Assembly: GCA_026418935.1 (NCBI GenBank)
Contig: JAOAAJ010000120.1
Location: forward strand, 1 to 34,011
Source: Caloramator sp.
Lineage (GTDB): Bacteria > Bacillota > Clostridia > Clostridiales > Caloramatoraceae
Direction: 5' to 3'
Length of the DNA stretch: 34,011 bases
Part shown: positions 24,959 to 33,384 of the stretch, one piece after another
Layout of the letters: the number at the start of each line of letters is the position of its first letter
Position numbering within the stretch: the first letter of the stretch is position 1
Position numbers and translations under genes: made by a program
The notes under the pieces: generated by a model
The model's input: the letters and a program-made list of their open reading frames with translations, nothing else
Database searches by the model: none
Told to the model about the DNA's origin: nothing

Positions 24959-26827
24959 ATGACAAGAAAAGTTTTATTTAAAGAATTTGATATTTTATTG
25001 TTCATATTAGTTATTTTTTCTAAGCTTGTAATATTCAATTATGCATTGAAGTTGATTGACCTACAAAAGCTTTATCTAATTATAGGATGTTTTGGTTCTT
25101 CTTTGATTATTGCATCAATTTTTAGCTTTGTTAGACAAAATAAAAGAGTAAAGGGGTTAATAGTAGCTGATTTTATCATAAGTTTGATATTACTAACTGA
25201 TGTTGTATATAACAGATACTTTTGTGATGTTACTTCAGTTGCATTAATAAAGCAGGCAAGACTGGCTGCTGAGGTAAAAGATAGCGTAACTTCACTTATT
25301 AAGTTTAATGATTTATTGTTCTTTGTTGATATAGTTCTATTTATTATTTTATATATAAAAAATAAAGATAAATTAGATAATATAAAACCAAGATTTACTT
25401 TAAGAACTATAAAGTTTACATCAATATTTTTATTAGGACTTATTTTTTCAATAACAAGTGTTAAAGCACTTGAAAAGGAGCAACCAGGTATAACAAAAAC
25501 AATGTATGATAAAAAATATATTGTTAAAAGGATTGGAAGTGTTAACTTTCATGCAGTTGATTTCTATAGATATATAACTTCAAATGTATTAAAGAAGGGT
25601 AATATATCACAACAGGAGATAGATGAAATTAATAAGTGGATTGATGACAAAAATTTATCAAAAGAAATAAAATATTATGGAAGTATGAAGGGCAAAAACT
25701 TAATAGTAGTTCAGCTTGAAGCATTTCAAGGATTTTTACTTAATAAAAAAATCGAAGGACAGGAAATAACACCAAATTTAAATAGCCTTGCAAAGGAAAG
25801 TTTAGTCTTTGATAGTTGTTTTTATCAGACAGCCTTTGGAGGTACATCAGATGCAGAGTTTTTAATGAATAATTCGCTCTTACCAATTAGAGAAGGTGCA
25901 GTGTATTATCAGTATGCTGGAAATCATTATGAAGCATTACCTAAAAAATTAAAGGAAATAGGATATTATACAGCTGTTATGCATGCAAATAGGCCAGGAT
26001 TTTGGAATAGAGTTAATATGTATAACAGTTTAGGGTTTGATAGATATGAAAATGAAAACAATTTTAACATAGACGACATTCAAGGGCTTGGACTTAGTGA
26101 TAAATCCTTTTTTAAGCAGGCTGTGTCAAAGATGAAGGAGTATGATAAACCATTTTATACATTTTTAATTTCTCTTTCAAGCCATTATCCATATAGGGAT
26201 TCACAAAACAAATTAAACAATATAATAAATACAGGTGAGTTTGAAGGTACAATAATTGGGGATTATATAAAATCTGCAAAGTATACCGATGAAGCATTAG
26301 GTGAGTTTATTGATATGCTAAAGAGGGAAGGACTTTGGGATAATTCAGTAGTTGTATTCTATGGAGACCATTATGCAATTCCTTATGATAGAAAGGATAT
26401 TATGGGAAAACTACTTTATGGTAGAGAAGATATTTCTGCATTTGAGTGGCAGGAGGCACAAAAGATTGTTGCAATGATTCACTTTCCAAAAGGAGAGATA
26501 AAGGGACATATTAAAGAGGTTACAGGACAATACGATTTTTATCCAACTTTAGCAAATTTGTTTGGAATAGATGCTAAATATACATTTGGTAGAGATGTAT
26601 TAAATACAAAGCAAGGATTTGTTGTATTGAGAAATGGAACTTGGATGACAGATGATGTAGCTTATTTAAATTTTGTTGATAAGGTTATTGATAGAAGGAC
26701 AGGAAAAGAATTAAATAAGAATGATTATATAGATAATTTTGAGAAGGCATATAGGATACTTAAGTATTCGGATAGTATAATAGAATATGATTTAATATCT
26801 AAATTAAAAAGTAAGGCAGAGAATTAA
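24959..26827 (+). CDS. ltaS: Lipoteichoic acid synthase / phosphoglycerol transferase (LtaS family)
   Basis: A polytopic enzyme of about 622 residues that polymerises glycerol-phosphate from phosphatidylglycerol on the outer face of the membrane. Five N-terminal helices occupy about residues 9-172; the last ends in ITSVKALEKE, a possible signal-peptidase site. The extracellular sulfatase-fold domain has the Thr nucleophile in QTAFGGTSDAEF (Thr about 296), LSSHYPY and the metal site FYGDHYAIPYD (about 467-477). An in-frame GTG at 24932 lacks a ribosome site; the ATG at 24959 has GGAGTGAT 6 nt upstream. Glycolipid primase or related phosphoglycerol transferase activity cannot be excluded. The stop overlaps the convergent amine oxidase gene by four bases. 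Confidence 0.9.
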   Translation: MTRKVLFKEFDILLFILVIFSKLVIFNYALKLIDLQKLYLIIGCFGSSLIIASIFSFVRQNKRVKGLIVADFIISLILLTDVVYNRYFCDVTSVALIKQARLAAEVKDSVTSLIKFNDLLFFVDIVLFIILYIKNKDKLDNIKPRFTLRTIKFTSIFLLGLIFSITSVKALEKEQPGITKTMYDKKYIVKRIGSVNFHAVDFYRYITSNVLKKGNISQQEIDEINKWIDDKNLSKEIKYYGSMKGKNLIVVQLEAFQGFLLNKKIEGQEITPNLNSLAKESLVFDSCFYQTAFGGTSDAEFLMNNSLLPIREGAVYYQYAGNHYEALPKKLKEIGYYTAVMHANRPGFWNRVNMYNSLGFDRYENENNFNIDDIQGLGLSDKSFFKQAVSKMKEYDKPFYTFLISLSSHYPYRDSQNKLNNIINTGEFEGTIIGDYIKSAKYTDEALGEFIDMLKREGLWDNSVVVFYGDHYAIPYDRKDIMGKLLYGREDISAFEWQEAQKIVAMIHFPKGEIKGHIKEVTGQYDFYPTLANLFGIDAKYTFGRDVLNTKQGFVVLRNGTWMTDDVAYLNFVDKVIDRRTGKELNKNDYIDNFEKAYRILKYSDSIIEYDLISKLKSKAEN

Positions 26828-26840
26828 TCTCTCTGCCTTA
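26812..26840. terminator. Shared hairpin at the LtaS/amine oxidase convergence
   Basis: Perfect 11-bp stem (26812-26822 with 26830-26840); the 7-nt loop holds the stop codons of both convergent genes (26824-26827). A U tract (TTTTTAATTT) follows on the minus strand, so it should end the amine oxidase transcript. The plus side lacks a T run. Confidence 0.65.
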
Positions 26841-28500
26841 TTGATTTAGCAATATTGTTGGCACATATCATTGCAGACTGATAGGACCCCTGTTGCCATC
26901 CGTGCTTTGTTGAAACGTGTTCGCCTGCAAAGAATACTCTATTGTTCATTTCAGGTAGAGTAGCTTCATAGAGGAATAATTCCTTTTGACCAGGTGTAAG
27001 GAGGGATACTCCACCCCAAATAAATGGTATGTTTGACCAGAGAATTGTAGAGTAATCAATAGTGTTTTCTTCTATATAATTTTCAGGGAGTTTGTGAATT
27101 GTTTCGATACAGTTTGAGACTTCCTTAATTTTTAATAAATCTGGCTGACTACCTAAACGTATAGCATTTTGATTCCAATTATATGATGCAAGAAGGACTC
27201 CTGGTGTTTTATAGGATGTATTTTCAATTAGACTATATTCAAATAATTTATTTGGTACAGCTTCCATATGGTCAGAAGCATAGAAGGTAGAGATTGTAAT
27301 TAAATCTGTCAATGTTGTTCCAAAGATTGGGTTATTCTTATCCTTTTCCCAAAAGCGTTCTTTAAGATATAAAAATGTTTTATGACCTATTTCATAATTT
27401 AGTTCATTTATCGCCTGCATCTTTAGAGCAGAAAAATTAGGAATTATTTTAACTCTTCTTAAGCTGGAGAAGGGTATGCAGCATACCACATAATCAAATT
27501 CTTTATAGTAAACATTTTTATCGTTTAAGTCTGCTACTTCAAGTATAATTTTATCTCTATATGGGGATTTTATTATTGAATTTACTAAATGACCAAACTT
27601 AAACTGTACTTTACCAGGACCGTCTGAAGAAGTAAGATGGTTATAAAAGGCAAGAGGTAGGTTAATCATTCCACCTTCTATGGTGTAGTTATATGCAAAA
27701 TCTACTGTGTAAAGTTCGCCCAATATTTCATATAAGCTTATATGAAGTAAATCTGCCTCAAGAGTAGAAATATAGCTAATCATTGATATGGCATCCTGTG
27801 ACAGGTTTGTATTTTCGTATGCCTGTCTTAAAGATAAATTTTGGATTTCTCTTATTTTATGTGAATAATTTTGTTTAATTTTAATAAGCTCTGTTTTTTC
27901 ATTTGATGTGAGACTATAAAAATACTTGTTATACATTTGTGAGATTAATTTGTTTGGAGGAAGTTTTTTCTCAAGTTTAGAAAGTTTAAATTTAGGATAT
28001 ATGTTTTCCATTATGCTTTTTCCACTTGGATCATTAGTGGCGTGACCTTCACGTATACAAAAGAGAGAAGAGTAACTTTTACTTATAAAGGGACGTGTTT
28101 TTAACTTGAATTTTTTTACATAATTCCAAACAGTTTCGTGAGAAATGCCTATACGCATTGCACCAAGTTCAGCAAGCTGATTTGAATCTTTATCGAAATA
28201 GTGTGTTTTTATTCTCCCCCCTATCCGTTTAGAAGCCTCAAAGATTGTAATATCACAGCCTATTTTGTTTAACTCATAGCTTGCACAAAGTCCTGCAGAG
28301 CCTGCACCAATAACTGCAACTTTGATGCCTTTACCTTGAAGTTTAGAACATATTGTTTCAATATCTTCTGGGGGGGACATAAGTTTTATTATATCATCAA
28401 AATCATTTAATCTATTGTCAAGCTTTAGTAAAAATTTTAGTATTTTATACCTTTCTTCGTCAGTAGGATTGAAGGAATGAAGAGGTATAGTTTGTTGCAT
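26824..28500 (-). CDS. Flavin-dependent amine / L-amino-acid oxidase
   Basis: A 558-residue flavoprotein of the monoamine oxidase/L-amino-acid oxidase family, expected to oxidise amines or amino acids to imines with release of peroxide. The dinucleotide-binding fold starts after a roughly 55-residue helical lead: VAVIGAGSAGLCASYEL, then FEASKRIGGRIKTHYF and LGAMRIG. The C-terminal FAD motif is FFAGEHVSTKHGWQQGSYQSA. No signal peptide is seen. Similar Bacillus proteins exist (YobN group), but the substrate is unknown. AAAGGTGG precedes the ATG. It stands alone, divergent from the YtcJ-like gene and convergent with the LtaS gene. Confidence 0.87.
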   Translation of the reverse strand: MQQTIPLHSFNPTDEERYKILKFLLKLDNRLNDFDDIIKLMSPPEDIETICSKLQGKGIKVAVIGAGSAGLCASYELNKIGCDITIFEASKRIGGRIKTHYFDKDSNQLAELGAMRIGISHETVWNYVKKFKLKTRPFISKSYSSLFCIREGHATNDPSGKSIMENIYPKFKLSKLEKKLPPNKLISQMYNKYFYSLTSNEKTELIKIKQNYSHKIREIQNLSLRQAYENTNLSQDAISMISYISTLEADLLHISLYEILGELYTVDFAYNYTIEGGMINLPLAFYNHLTSSDGPGKVQFKFGHLVNSIIKSPYRDKIILEVADLNDKNVYYKEFDYVVCCIPFSSLRRVKIIPNFSALKMQAINELNYEIGHKTFLYLKERFWEKDKNNPIFGTTLTDLITISTFYASDHMEAVPNKLFEYSLIENTSYKTPGVLLASYNWNQNAIRLGSQPDLLKIKEVSNCIETIHKLPENYIEENTIDYSTILWSNIPFIWGGVSLLTPGQKELFLYEATLPEMNNRVFFAGEHVSTKHGWQQGSYQSAMICANNIAKSIRQRD

Positions 28501-28571
28501 AAATTACCACCTTTAATGCTTTTAATAATTTATATGAATAAATTAAAAATAAAATGTTAAATAAATTTAAG

Positions 28572-28599
28572 TTGAAAGGAAGTAATGTTTTGTTATAGA
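28572..28599 (+). promoter_or_regulatory. Putative promoter of the YtcJ-like amidohydrolase gene
   Basis: TTGAAA (28572-28577), 16 nt, TATAGA (28594-28599), 25 bp before the start codon. Confidence 0.45.
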
Positions 28600-28624
28600 A
28601 CTATATAGGTAAGGGGGAGTGAGT

Positions 28625-30214
28625 ATGTCTGGAGTATTATTTACAAACGCCAAAATATATACAATGGATGGAAATGATAATATATTCTCCTCTATGTATA
28701 TAGAAGATGGTAAGATAGTTGAACTATCAAATAAAAACTTAATAGATAAATACACAAACTGCGATGTTATAGATTTAAATGGTAGAGCAGTTTTTCCTGG
28801 CTTTATAGAGAGCCATATGCACCTTATAGAGGCTGCAAGAAGTATGGTTGAGATGGATTTTAAAAATGTTAAGAATAGAGATGATTTTGAACACGCATTA
28901 TACTCATTTAGCAAGACAAAGGAACCAAATGCTTGGATAATGGGTTCGGGATGGAGTGAAATTGTCTTTGGAGGAGTTATGCCCCATAGATTTGATATTG
29001 ATAAAGTTGTTAGTGACAAGTCTGTATGTTTAATAAGGCAGGATGGACACTCCCTGATACTTAATACCAAAGCATTAGAAATACTAAACTTAAAGAGCAA
29101 TGAATTAGCTATTAATTCAGAAACAGCAGTAAAGGATGAGTTTGGTCTAACAGGACTTTTTTATGAAAACTGGGTATTTGAGATAATAGGCAGAATAATG
29201 GATATGATACCAGATATCTATTATGAAATAGCTCTATTAAGGGTGGATAGTGAACTTATAAAAAATGGAGTTACTCTGGTAAATGATATTATGACTCAGT
29301 ATCCGAGGTACTATAATACCTTTAAAAGACTTCAAAATGAAGGAAAGATTAAAGTTAGAATTATTGCGGGAAGCCTTGGTAATTCAAAGGAATATAATGA
29401 ATTTATTACGCTTTCGGAAACAAAGAAGCTTAAAAAAGGTCCTGTAAAATATTTTGTTGATGGAAGCTTTGGTTCAAGGACTGCACTTTTAACTGAACCC
29501 TATGAGGATGACCCCAATAATTATGGATGCCAAAATTTAAGTGATGAAGAAATATATGCTATAATAGAAAATTCATTAAAAAATAGCATACCAATAGCTG
29601 TCCATATTATTGGAGATTTAGCTATGAAAAAGTTTTTAGATATATATGAAAGGGTATATGAAATTTACCCAAATAAAGAGGTTAGAAATAGGATTGAACA
29701 TATCCAAATAATAAAGGAAGAAGATATAGAAAGATTTAAAAGACTAAATCTTATTGCATCCTTTCAGCCTATATTTAATCTTGAGAGCAATTTAACATTA
29801 ACAAGGCTTGGGTTTAGAAGAATAAAGGATACCTATAGATATAAAACATTTATTGAAAGAGGTATAACTACTATATTTAATAGTGATACACCCTTTGGTG
29901 CAGAATATATGCAAAAAAAGGATGGGACATTTTTTAAAGGTTTTGAGCCGATGCTTGGTATATACTGTTCAGTAAATAAATTAAACCTTAATATTGAAGA
30001 AAGAGTAACTGTAAAACAGGCAGTTGAATGTTATACTAAAAATCCAGCCTATGCAAATTATATGGAGAATGTATATGGAACTTTAGAGGAAGGAAAGTTT
30101 GCTGATTTTGTAGTTTTAGAAGAGGATATTTTTAATATTGATACATTAAAGATTAAGGATGTTGAAGTTTATATGACTGTAATAGATGGTGAAGTAGTAT
30201 ATAAAAAGGTATAG
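28625..30214 (+). CDS. YtcJ-like amidohydrolase (amidohydrolase family 3)
   Basis: About 529 residues of the YtcJ/Amidohydro_3 family. Features in order: an N-terminal beta segment (VLFTNAKIYTMDGNDN), the first metal motif GFIESHMHL, GSGWSE, RQDGHSLILNTKAL, DGSFGSRTALL, AVHIIGDLA, RIEHIQI, the late NSDTPFGAEYM, and GTLEEGKFADFVVL closing the composite domain. Family members hydrolyse diverse amides and esters; the substrate here is unknown. A GTG at 28619 overlaps the ribosome site GGGGGAG, so the ATG at 28625 is preferred. It is unrelated at subfamily level to the other amidohydrolase at 21135. A bidirectional terminator follows. Confidence 0.88.
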   Translation: MSGVLFTNAKIYTMDGNDNIFSSMYIEDGKIVELSNKNLIDKYTNCDVIDLNGRAVFPGFIESHMHLIEAARSMVEMDFKNVKNRDDFEHALYSFSKTKEPNAWIMGSGWSEIVFGGVMPHRFDIDKVVSDKSVCLIRQDGHSLILNTKALEILNLKSNELAINSETAVKDEFGLTGLFYENWVFEIIGRIMDMIPDIYYEIALLRVDSELIKNGVTLVNDIMTQYPRYYNTFKRLQNEGKIKVRIIAGSLGNSKEYNEFITLSETKKLKKGPVKYFVDGSFGSRTALLTEPYEDDPNNYGCQNLSDEEIYAIIENSLKNSIPIAVHIIGDLAMKKFLDIYERVYEIYPNKEVRNRIEHIQIIKEEDIERFKRLNLIASFQPIFNLESNLTLTRLGFRRIKDTYRYKTFIERGITTIFNSDTPFGAEYMQKKDGTFFKGFEPMLGIYCSVNKLNLNIEERVTVKQAVECYTKNPAYANYMENVYGTLEEGKFADFVVLEEDIFNIDTLKIKDVEVYMTVIDGEVVYKKV

Positions 30215-30238
30215 TGAAAAATCACTATACCTTTTTTC
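30204..30238. terminator. Bidirectional terminator between YtcJ-like gene and tyrS
   Basis: A 14-bp stem (30204-30217 with 30222-30235), an AAAA loop, T6 on the plus strand and U5 on the minus strand. The amidohydrolase stop (30212-30214) is in the 5' arm, and the tyrS stop (30243-30245) lies just beyond. Confidence 0.9.
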
Positions 30239-30242
30239 AATT

Positions 30243-31460
30243 TTATACAAGTACAACTCTATAGAAGGTCTTCTTTCCTTTTCTAACAAGCATTTCTCCA
30301 TCTTTGAATAGGGATTCATCTATTATAAAATCCATATCTGAAACCTTTTCATTATTTATATATAGTCCACCTTGTTGAATAAGTCTTCTTCCTTCACTTT
30401 TTGAAGGAATAGCCTTTATTTCTACTAACACATCAATAACCTTTTGACCAAGTAGGTTGGCTGGCATCTCAAAGGTTGGAGCATTGCTTAAATCTCCACC
30501 AGATTCAAATAGTGCAATTGCAGCTTGCTCTGCTTTTTTTGCTTCTTCTTCACCGTGAACAAGCTTTGTAACTTCATATGCAAGAACCTTCTTTGCCTCA
30601 TTTATTTCTTTATCCTTAAGTGAACCTAATCTTCTTACTTCATCCATAGGAAGGAAAGTTAATAGAGCAAGACATTTTTCAACGTCTGCATCGTTTACGT
30701 TTCTCCAGTATTGGTAGAATTCAAATGGAGTTGTTTTATTTGCATCAAGCCATAATGCTCCCTTTTCTGTTTTACCCATCTTCTTTCCTTCACTGTTTGT
30801 TAAAAGTTTAAATGTTAATCCATAAGCTGGTTTACCTTCTTTTCTTCTGATAAGATCTGCACCAGCAAGTATGTTGGACCATTGGTCATTTCCACCAAGT
30901 TCCATTACACAACCATATCTCTTATGTAATTCTAAGAAATCATATGCCTGCATCAACATATAGTTGAATTCAAGGAATGATAGTCCCTTTTCCATTCTAA
31001 GTTTAAAGCACTCTGCAGTAAGCATTTTATTTACTGAGAAATGTACTCCTACATCTCTTAAAAATTCTATGTAGTTTAAATTCCAAAGCCAATCTGCGTT
31101 ATTTACCATTATTGCTTTTCCATCAGAAAAATCTATAAACCTTTCCATTTGTTTCTTTAAACATTCTGAATTGTATTGTATTTCTTCCTTGGTTAGCATT
31201 TTTCTCATATCAGTTTTTCCACTTGGGTCACCAATCATAGCAGTACCGCCACCAATTAATGCAATTGGTCTATGTCCTGCCTTTTGCATATGGGCCATAG
31301 CCATTAATGCTATAAAATGTCCTACATGAAGACTGTCTGCTGTAGGGTCAAAACCAATATAGAATGTTATGTTTTCTTTTTCTAACAATTCCTTTATTTC
31401 ATCTTCGTGGGTAAGCTGTTCAATAAAGCCACGTTCCATTAGCACATCAAAAGCTGACAT
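30243..31460 (-). CDS. tyrS: Tyrosyl-tRNA synthetase
   Basis: Charges tRNA-Tyr. The 405-residue class I enzyme has the HIGH equivalent HVGH in [16 protein letters not shown], the tyrosine-pocket segments YMLMQAYDF and [11 protein letters not shown], and the KMSKS equivalent in [18 protein letters not shown]-terminal S4 domain ([16 protein letters not shown]) binds the tRNA. AGGAGGG stands before the ATG. The 68-bp upstream gap holds a promoter but is far too short for a T-box leader, which often controls tyrS in Firmicutes. Confidence 0.97.
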   Translation of the reverse strand: MSAFDVLMERGFIEQLTHEDEIKELLEKENITFYIGFDPTADSLHVGHFIALMAMAHMQKAGHRPIALIGGGTAMIGDPSGKTDMRKMLTKEEIQYNSECLKKQMERFIDFSDGKAIMVNNADWLWNLNYIEFLRDVGVHFSVNKMLTAECFKLRMEKGLSFLEFNYMLMQAYDFLELHKRYGCVMELGGNDQWSNILAGADLIRRKEGKPAYGLTFKLLTNSEGKKMGKTEKGALWLDANKTTPFEFYQYWRNVNDADVEKCLALLTFLPMDEVRRLGSLKDKEINEAKKVLAYEVTKLVHGEEEAKKAEQAAIALFESGGDLSNAPTFEMPANLLGQKVIDVLVEIKAIPSKSEGRRLIQQGGLYINNEKVSDMDFIIDESLFKDGEMLVRKGKKTFYRVVLV

Positions 31461-31493
31461 TATTAAAACCCTCCTTAAAATAAGCTTGCATAT

Positions 31494-31522
31494 ATTTTAC
31501 CAAAGTAAAAGTATAATTTCAA
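31494..31522 (-). promoter_or_regulatory. Promoter of tyrS
   Basis: Minus strand: TTGAAA (31517-31522), 17 nt, TAAAAT (31494-31499). Transcription would start about 27 nt before the tyrS ATG. Confidence 0.6.
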
Positions 31523-31528
31523 ATAAAT

Positions 31529-32686
31529 TTAAAAATCTGCATACATATTGTCAACGTGTATAATTATTTCATAGTTAGGAAGTATTTTGTGCAAATCATT
31601 TATTATTTCGTGGGCTTTTTTACTTATATCCTTTTGTTTAATCTCATTTGAAAACACTACATCAAATATTATATTTTTTTTATGTTTTCCATCAACTAAT
31701 CTAATATCATGAACATCAAGAACGTATTTATATTTAGAAAGCATATCCTTTATTTTGAATCGTATTATTTCCAGTTCTTCATTATCAAGAACAACAGGAT
31801 CCATATGAAGTATTAGAACTATGTTTAATTTTTTAGACACCTCATTTTCAATTTTATCAATTAATTCGTGTGCTTCTAATATATCAGTTTTATAGTCAAT
31901 CTCTGCGTGAAGGGAGGCTATTGTCTTTTGTGCACCATAGGTATGAATAATGAGGTCGTGAACTCCAATAATACCTTCATAGGATTTTACGCTTTCAACT
32001 ATTTCTTTTATAAGTTTAGGGTCTGCTGCTTCACCAAGAAGTGGACTTATAGTTTCCTTAATCAGGTTGTAGCCGGCATAAAGTATAAAAAGTGAAACTA
32101 ATAATCCAATATATCCATCAATTGATATATTAAAAAATCTTGAAATTAATATACTTATTAAAACAGTAGAAGTTATTATTACATCACTAAAACTATCAAA
32201 GGATGTTGCACTTATTGCTCCAGATGATGATACCTGTGATAGTATTCTGTTAAAATAGCCAAGCCAAAGTTTTATAATTATAGATACAGCAAGAACTATT
32301 ATAGTATATATATTGAAGGTAAGTGGAGTTGGAAGTAATATTTTTTCAAAGGATGATTTTAAAAACTCAAATCCAACTAAAAGCACAAGTATTGAAACTA
32401 TAAGTCCTGCAATATATTCACCTCTACCGTGGCCAAAGGGATGCTCTTTGTCGGCAGGTTTGTCTGCAATCATAAAACCTATAATTGTTACAACTGAAGA
32501 ACCAACGTCTGATAGATTGTTAAAGGCATCTGCTGTGATTGCGATACTTCCAGTTATTGTACCAAATATGAATTTAAATATAAAAAGTAGTATGTTAACA
32601 AAAATACCTACACCACCAGATAGATAACCTACATATTTTCTATCTGTTTTATTTTTTAAATATGCTTTAATAAACCATCTTGTCAT
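31529..32686 (-). CDS. Cation diffusion facilitator (CDF) metal exporter
   Basis: A 385-residue CDF-family proton/metal antiporter of the cytoplasmic membrane. Six helices fill about the first 210 residues, followed by a cytoplasmic metal-sensing domain. The metal site in helix 2 reads ADAFNNLSD (Asn/Asp) and in helix 5 SFDSFSD (Asp/Asp). An Asn-Asp/Asp-Asp set, without the His of zinc exporters, is reported for manganese-type CDFs, so Mn or Fe export is plausible but inferred. The loop DKEHPFGHGRGEYIAGL is conserved. The C-terminal part (from about 290) extends beyond minimal CDFs of about 300 residues and looks like a second ferredoxin-like domain. GAGGGAGA precedes the ATG. Confidence 0.9.
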   Translation of the reverse strand: MTRWFIKAYLKNKTDRKYVGYLSGGVGIFVNILLFIFKFIFGTITGSIAITADAFNNLSDVGSSVVTIIGFMIADKPADKEHPFGHGRGEYIAGLIVSILVLLVGFEFLKSSFEKILLPTPLTFNIYTIIVLAVSIIIKLWLGYFNRILSQVSSSGAISATSFDSFSDVIITSTVLISILISRFFNISIDGYIGLLVSLFILYAGYNLIKETISPLLGEAADPKLIKEIVESVKSYEGIIGVHDLIIHTYGAQKTIASLHAEIDYKTDILEAHELIDKIENEVSKKLNIVLILHMDPVVLDNEELEIIRFKIKDMLSKYKYVLDVHDIRLVDGKHKKNIIFDVVFSNEIKQKDISKKAHEIINDLHKILPNYEIIIHVDNMYADF

Positions 32687-32837
32687 ATTTATCAGTCTCC
32701 CTCTATAGATTTATAGATATATTTTAACCTAAAACTACAAAAATTAGAATTGATGTTTCAAAAAATTACCACGAATTTTAATCAAGTATTGGGTAAAAAT
32801 ATTAATGTGTAAAAAAACATAAATGGAGGTATGAAGT

Positions 32838-33032
32838 ATGTTAAAAAAGAATGCAAGACAAAATGTAGAAGAAAGTGTACAAAATCTACAAAACACTCTA
32901 AATAGCTTAAGACAGGCAGCTACAACTGTAGAAAATCAAAATACTAAGGCTCAAATAGAGCAACAAATTCAAAGCCTTCAAAATACTTTAAATGCTTGTC
33001 AAAACATAGCAAATACTCTAAGACAGCAATAA
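32838..33032 (+). CDS. Small Gln/Asn-rich helical protein with internal duplication (unknown)
   Basis: A 64-residue protein, not assigned to a family. It is predicted to be all alpha-helix, very rich in Gln and Asn, with one Cys (residue 54) and no signal peptide. LQNTLN occurs at residues 17-22 and again at 47-52; the surrounding segments align at a 30-residue offset, suggesting a two-helix antiparallel hairpin from an old duplication (the DNA copies differ at third codon positions). GGAGGT precedes the ATG, an out-of-frame ATG lies between, and a palindromic hairpin follows the stop. It resembles small Firmicute DUF1657-like proteins in size and layout only. Confidence 0.75.
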   Translation: MLKKNARQNVEESVQNLQNTLNSLRQAATTVENQNTKAQIEQQIQSLQNTLNACQNIANTLRQQ

Positions 33033-33034
33033 CT

Positions 33035-33060
33035 AAGAGGGGTTAACCCCTCTTAATTTA
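33035..33060 (+). terminator. Palindromic hairpin after the small helical gene
   Basis: A perfect 20-nt palindrome (33035-33054): 8-bp GC-rich stem, TTAA loop. The T tract is weak (TTAATTTA). Confidence 0.6.
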
Positions 33061-33139
33061 TTGCAGAAAATTAATAAAAATACAATTGAAATGCATAAAA
33101 ATTTATGATAGTATGTATTCAATAATTTAATAAAAAAAT

Positions 33140-33318
33140 AACAAACCTTGTGTAGAGGTGCCTATGTCAAGAGTACTAAAGAGGAGCCTGGCAGGTTATG
33201 ATACTTTTGGAAAGGGGTCTTAGGCCGAAGGAAATGGTTGCCAAACTATTTGCCTGGCTGTTTGCATAATATGCACTCAGCTGTCACCAAAGGGTGGAGA
33301 GCTACAAAGGTTTTGTTT
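33140..33318 (+). ncRNA. Lysine riboswitch (L box) aptamer
   Basis: Conserved L-box segments appear in order: GTAGAGGTGCC, AAGAGTA, AAAGGGGTCTTAGGCCGAAGG, TTGCCTGGCTG, TATGCACTCAGCTGTCACC and GGTGGAGAGCTAC. The P1 strands are 33140-33151 and 33305-33318 (core AAACCTT with AAGGTTT). Lysine binding should stabilise P1 and cause termination ahead of the aspartokinase gene, the known logic for lysC in Firmicutes. Confidence 0.95.
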
Positions 33319-33327
33319 GGGTATGCC

Positions 33328-33368
33328 AAAAAGCAGCTTGAACAAACCTTGCTGCTTTTATTTTTTTA
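33328..33368 (+). terminator. Lysine-riboswitch intrinsic terminator (expression platform)
   Basis: Stem 33329-33337 with 33351-33359, a 13-nt loop and a T run. The loop carries AACAAACCTT, a copy of the P1 5' strand. When lysine is absent, the freed P1 3' strand can pair with this loop and disrupt the terminator. Confidence 0.88.
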
Positions 33369-33384
33369 TAAAGGAGGAGTGGGA

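Noticed and set aside
28567-29100. 177-codon frame antisense to the YtcJ-like gene
   Set aside because: The sense frame has a full set of amidohydrolase motifs, while the antisense frame has low-complexity Ser/Leu composition and no ribosome site.
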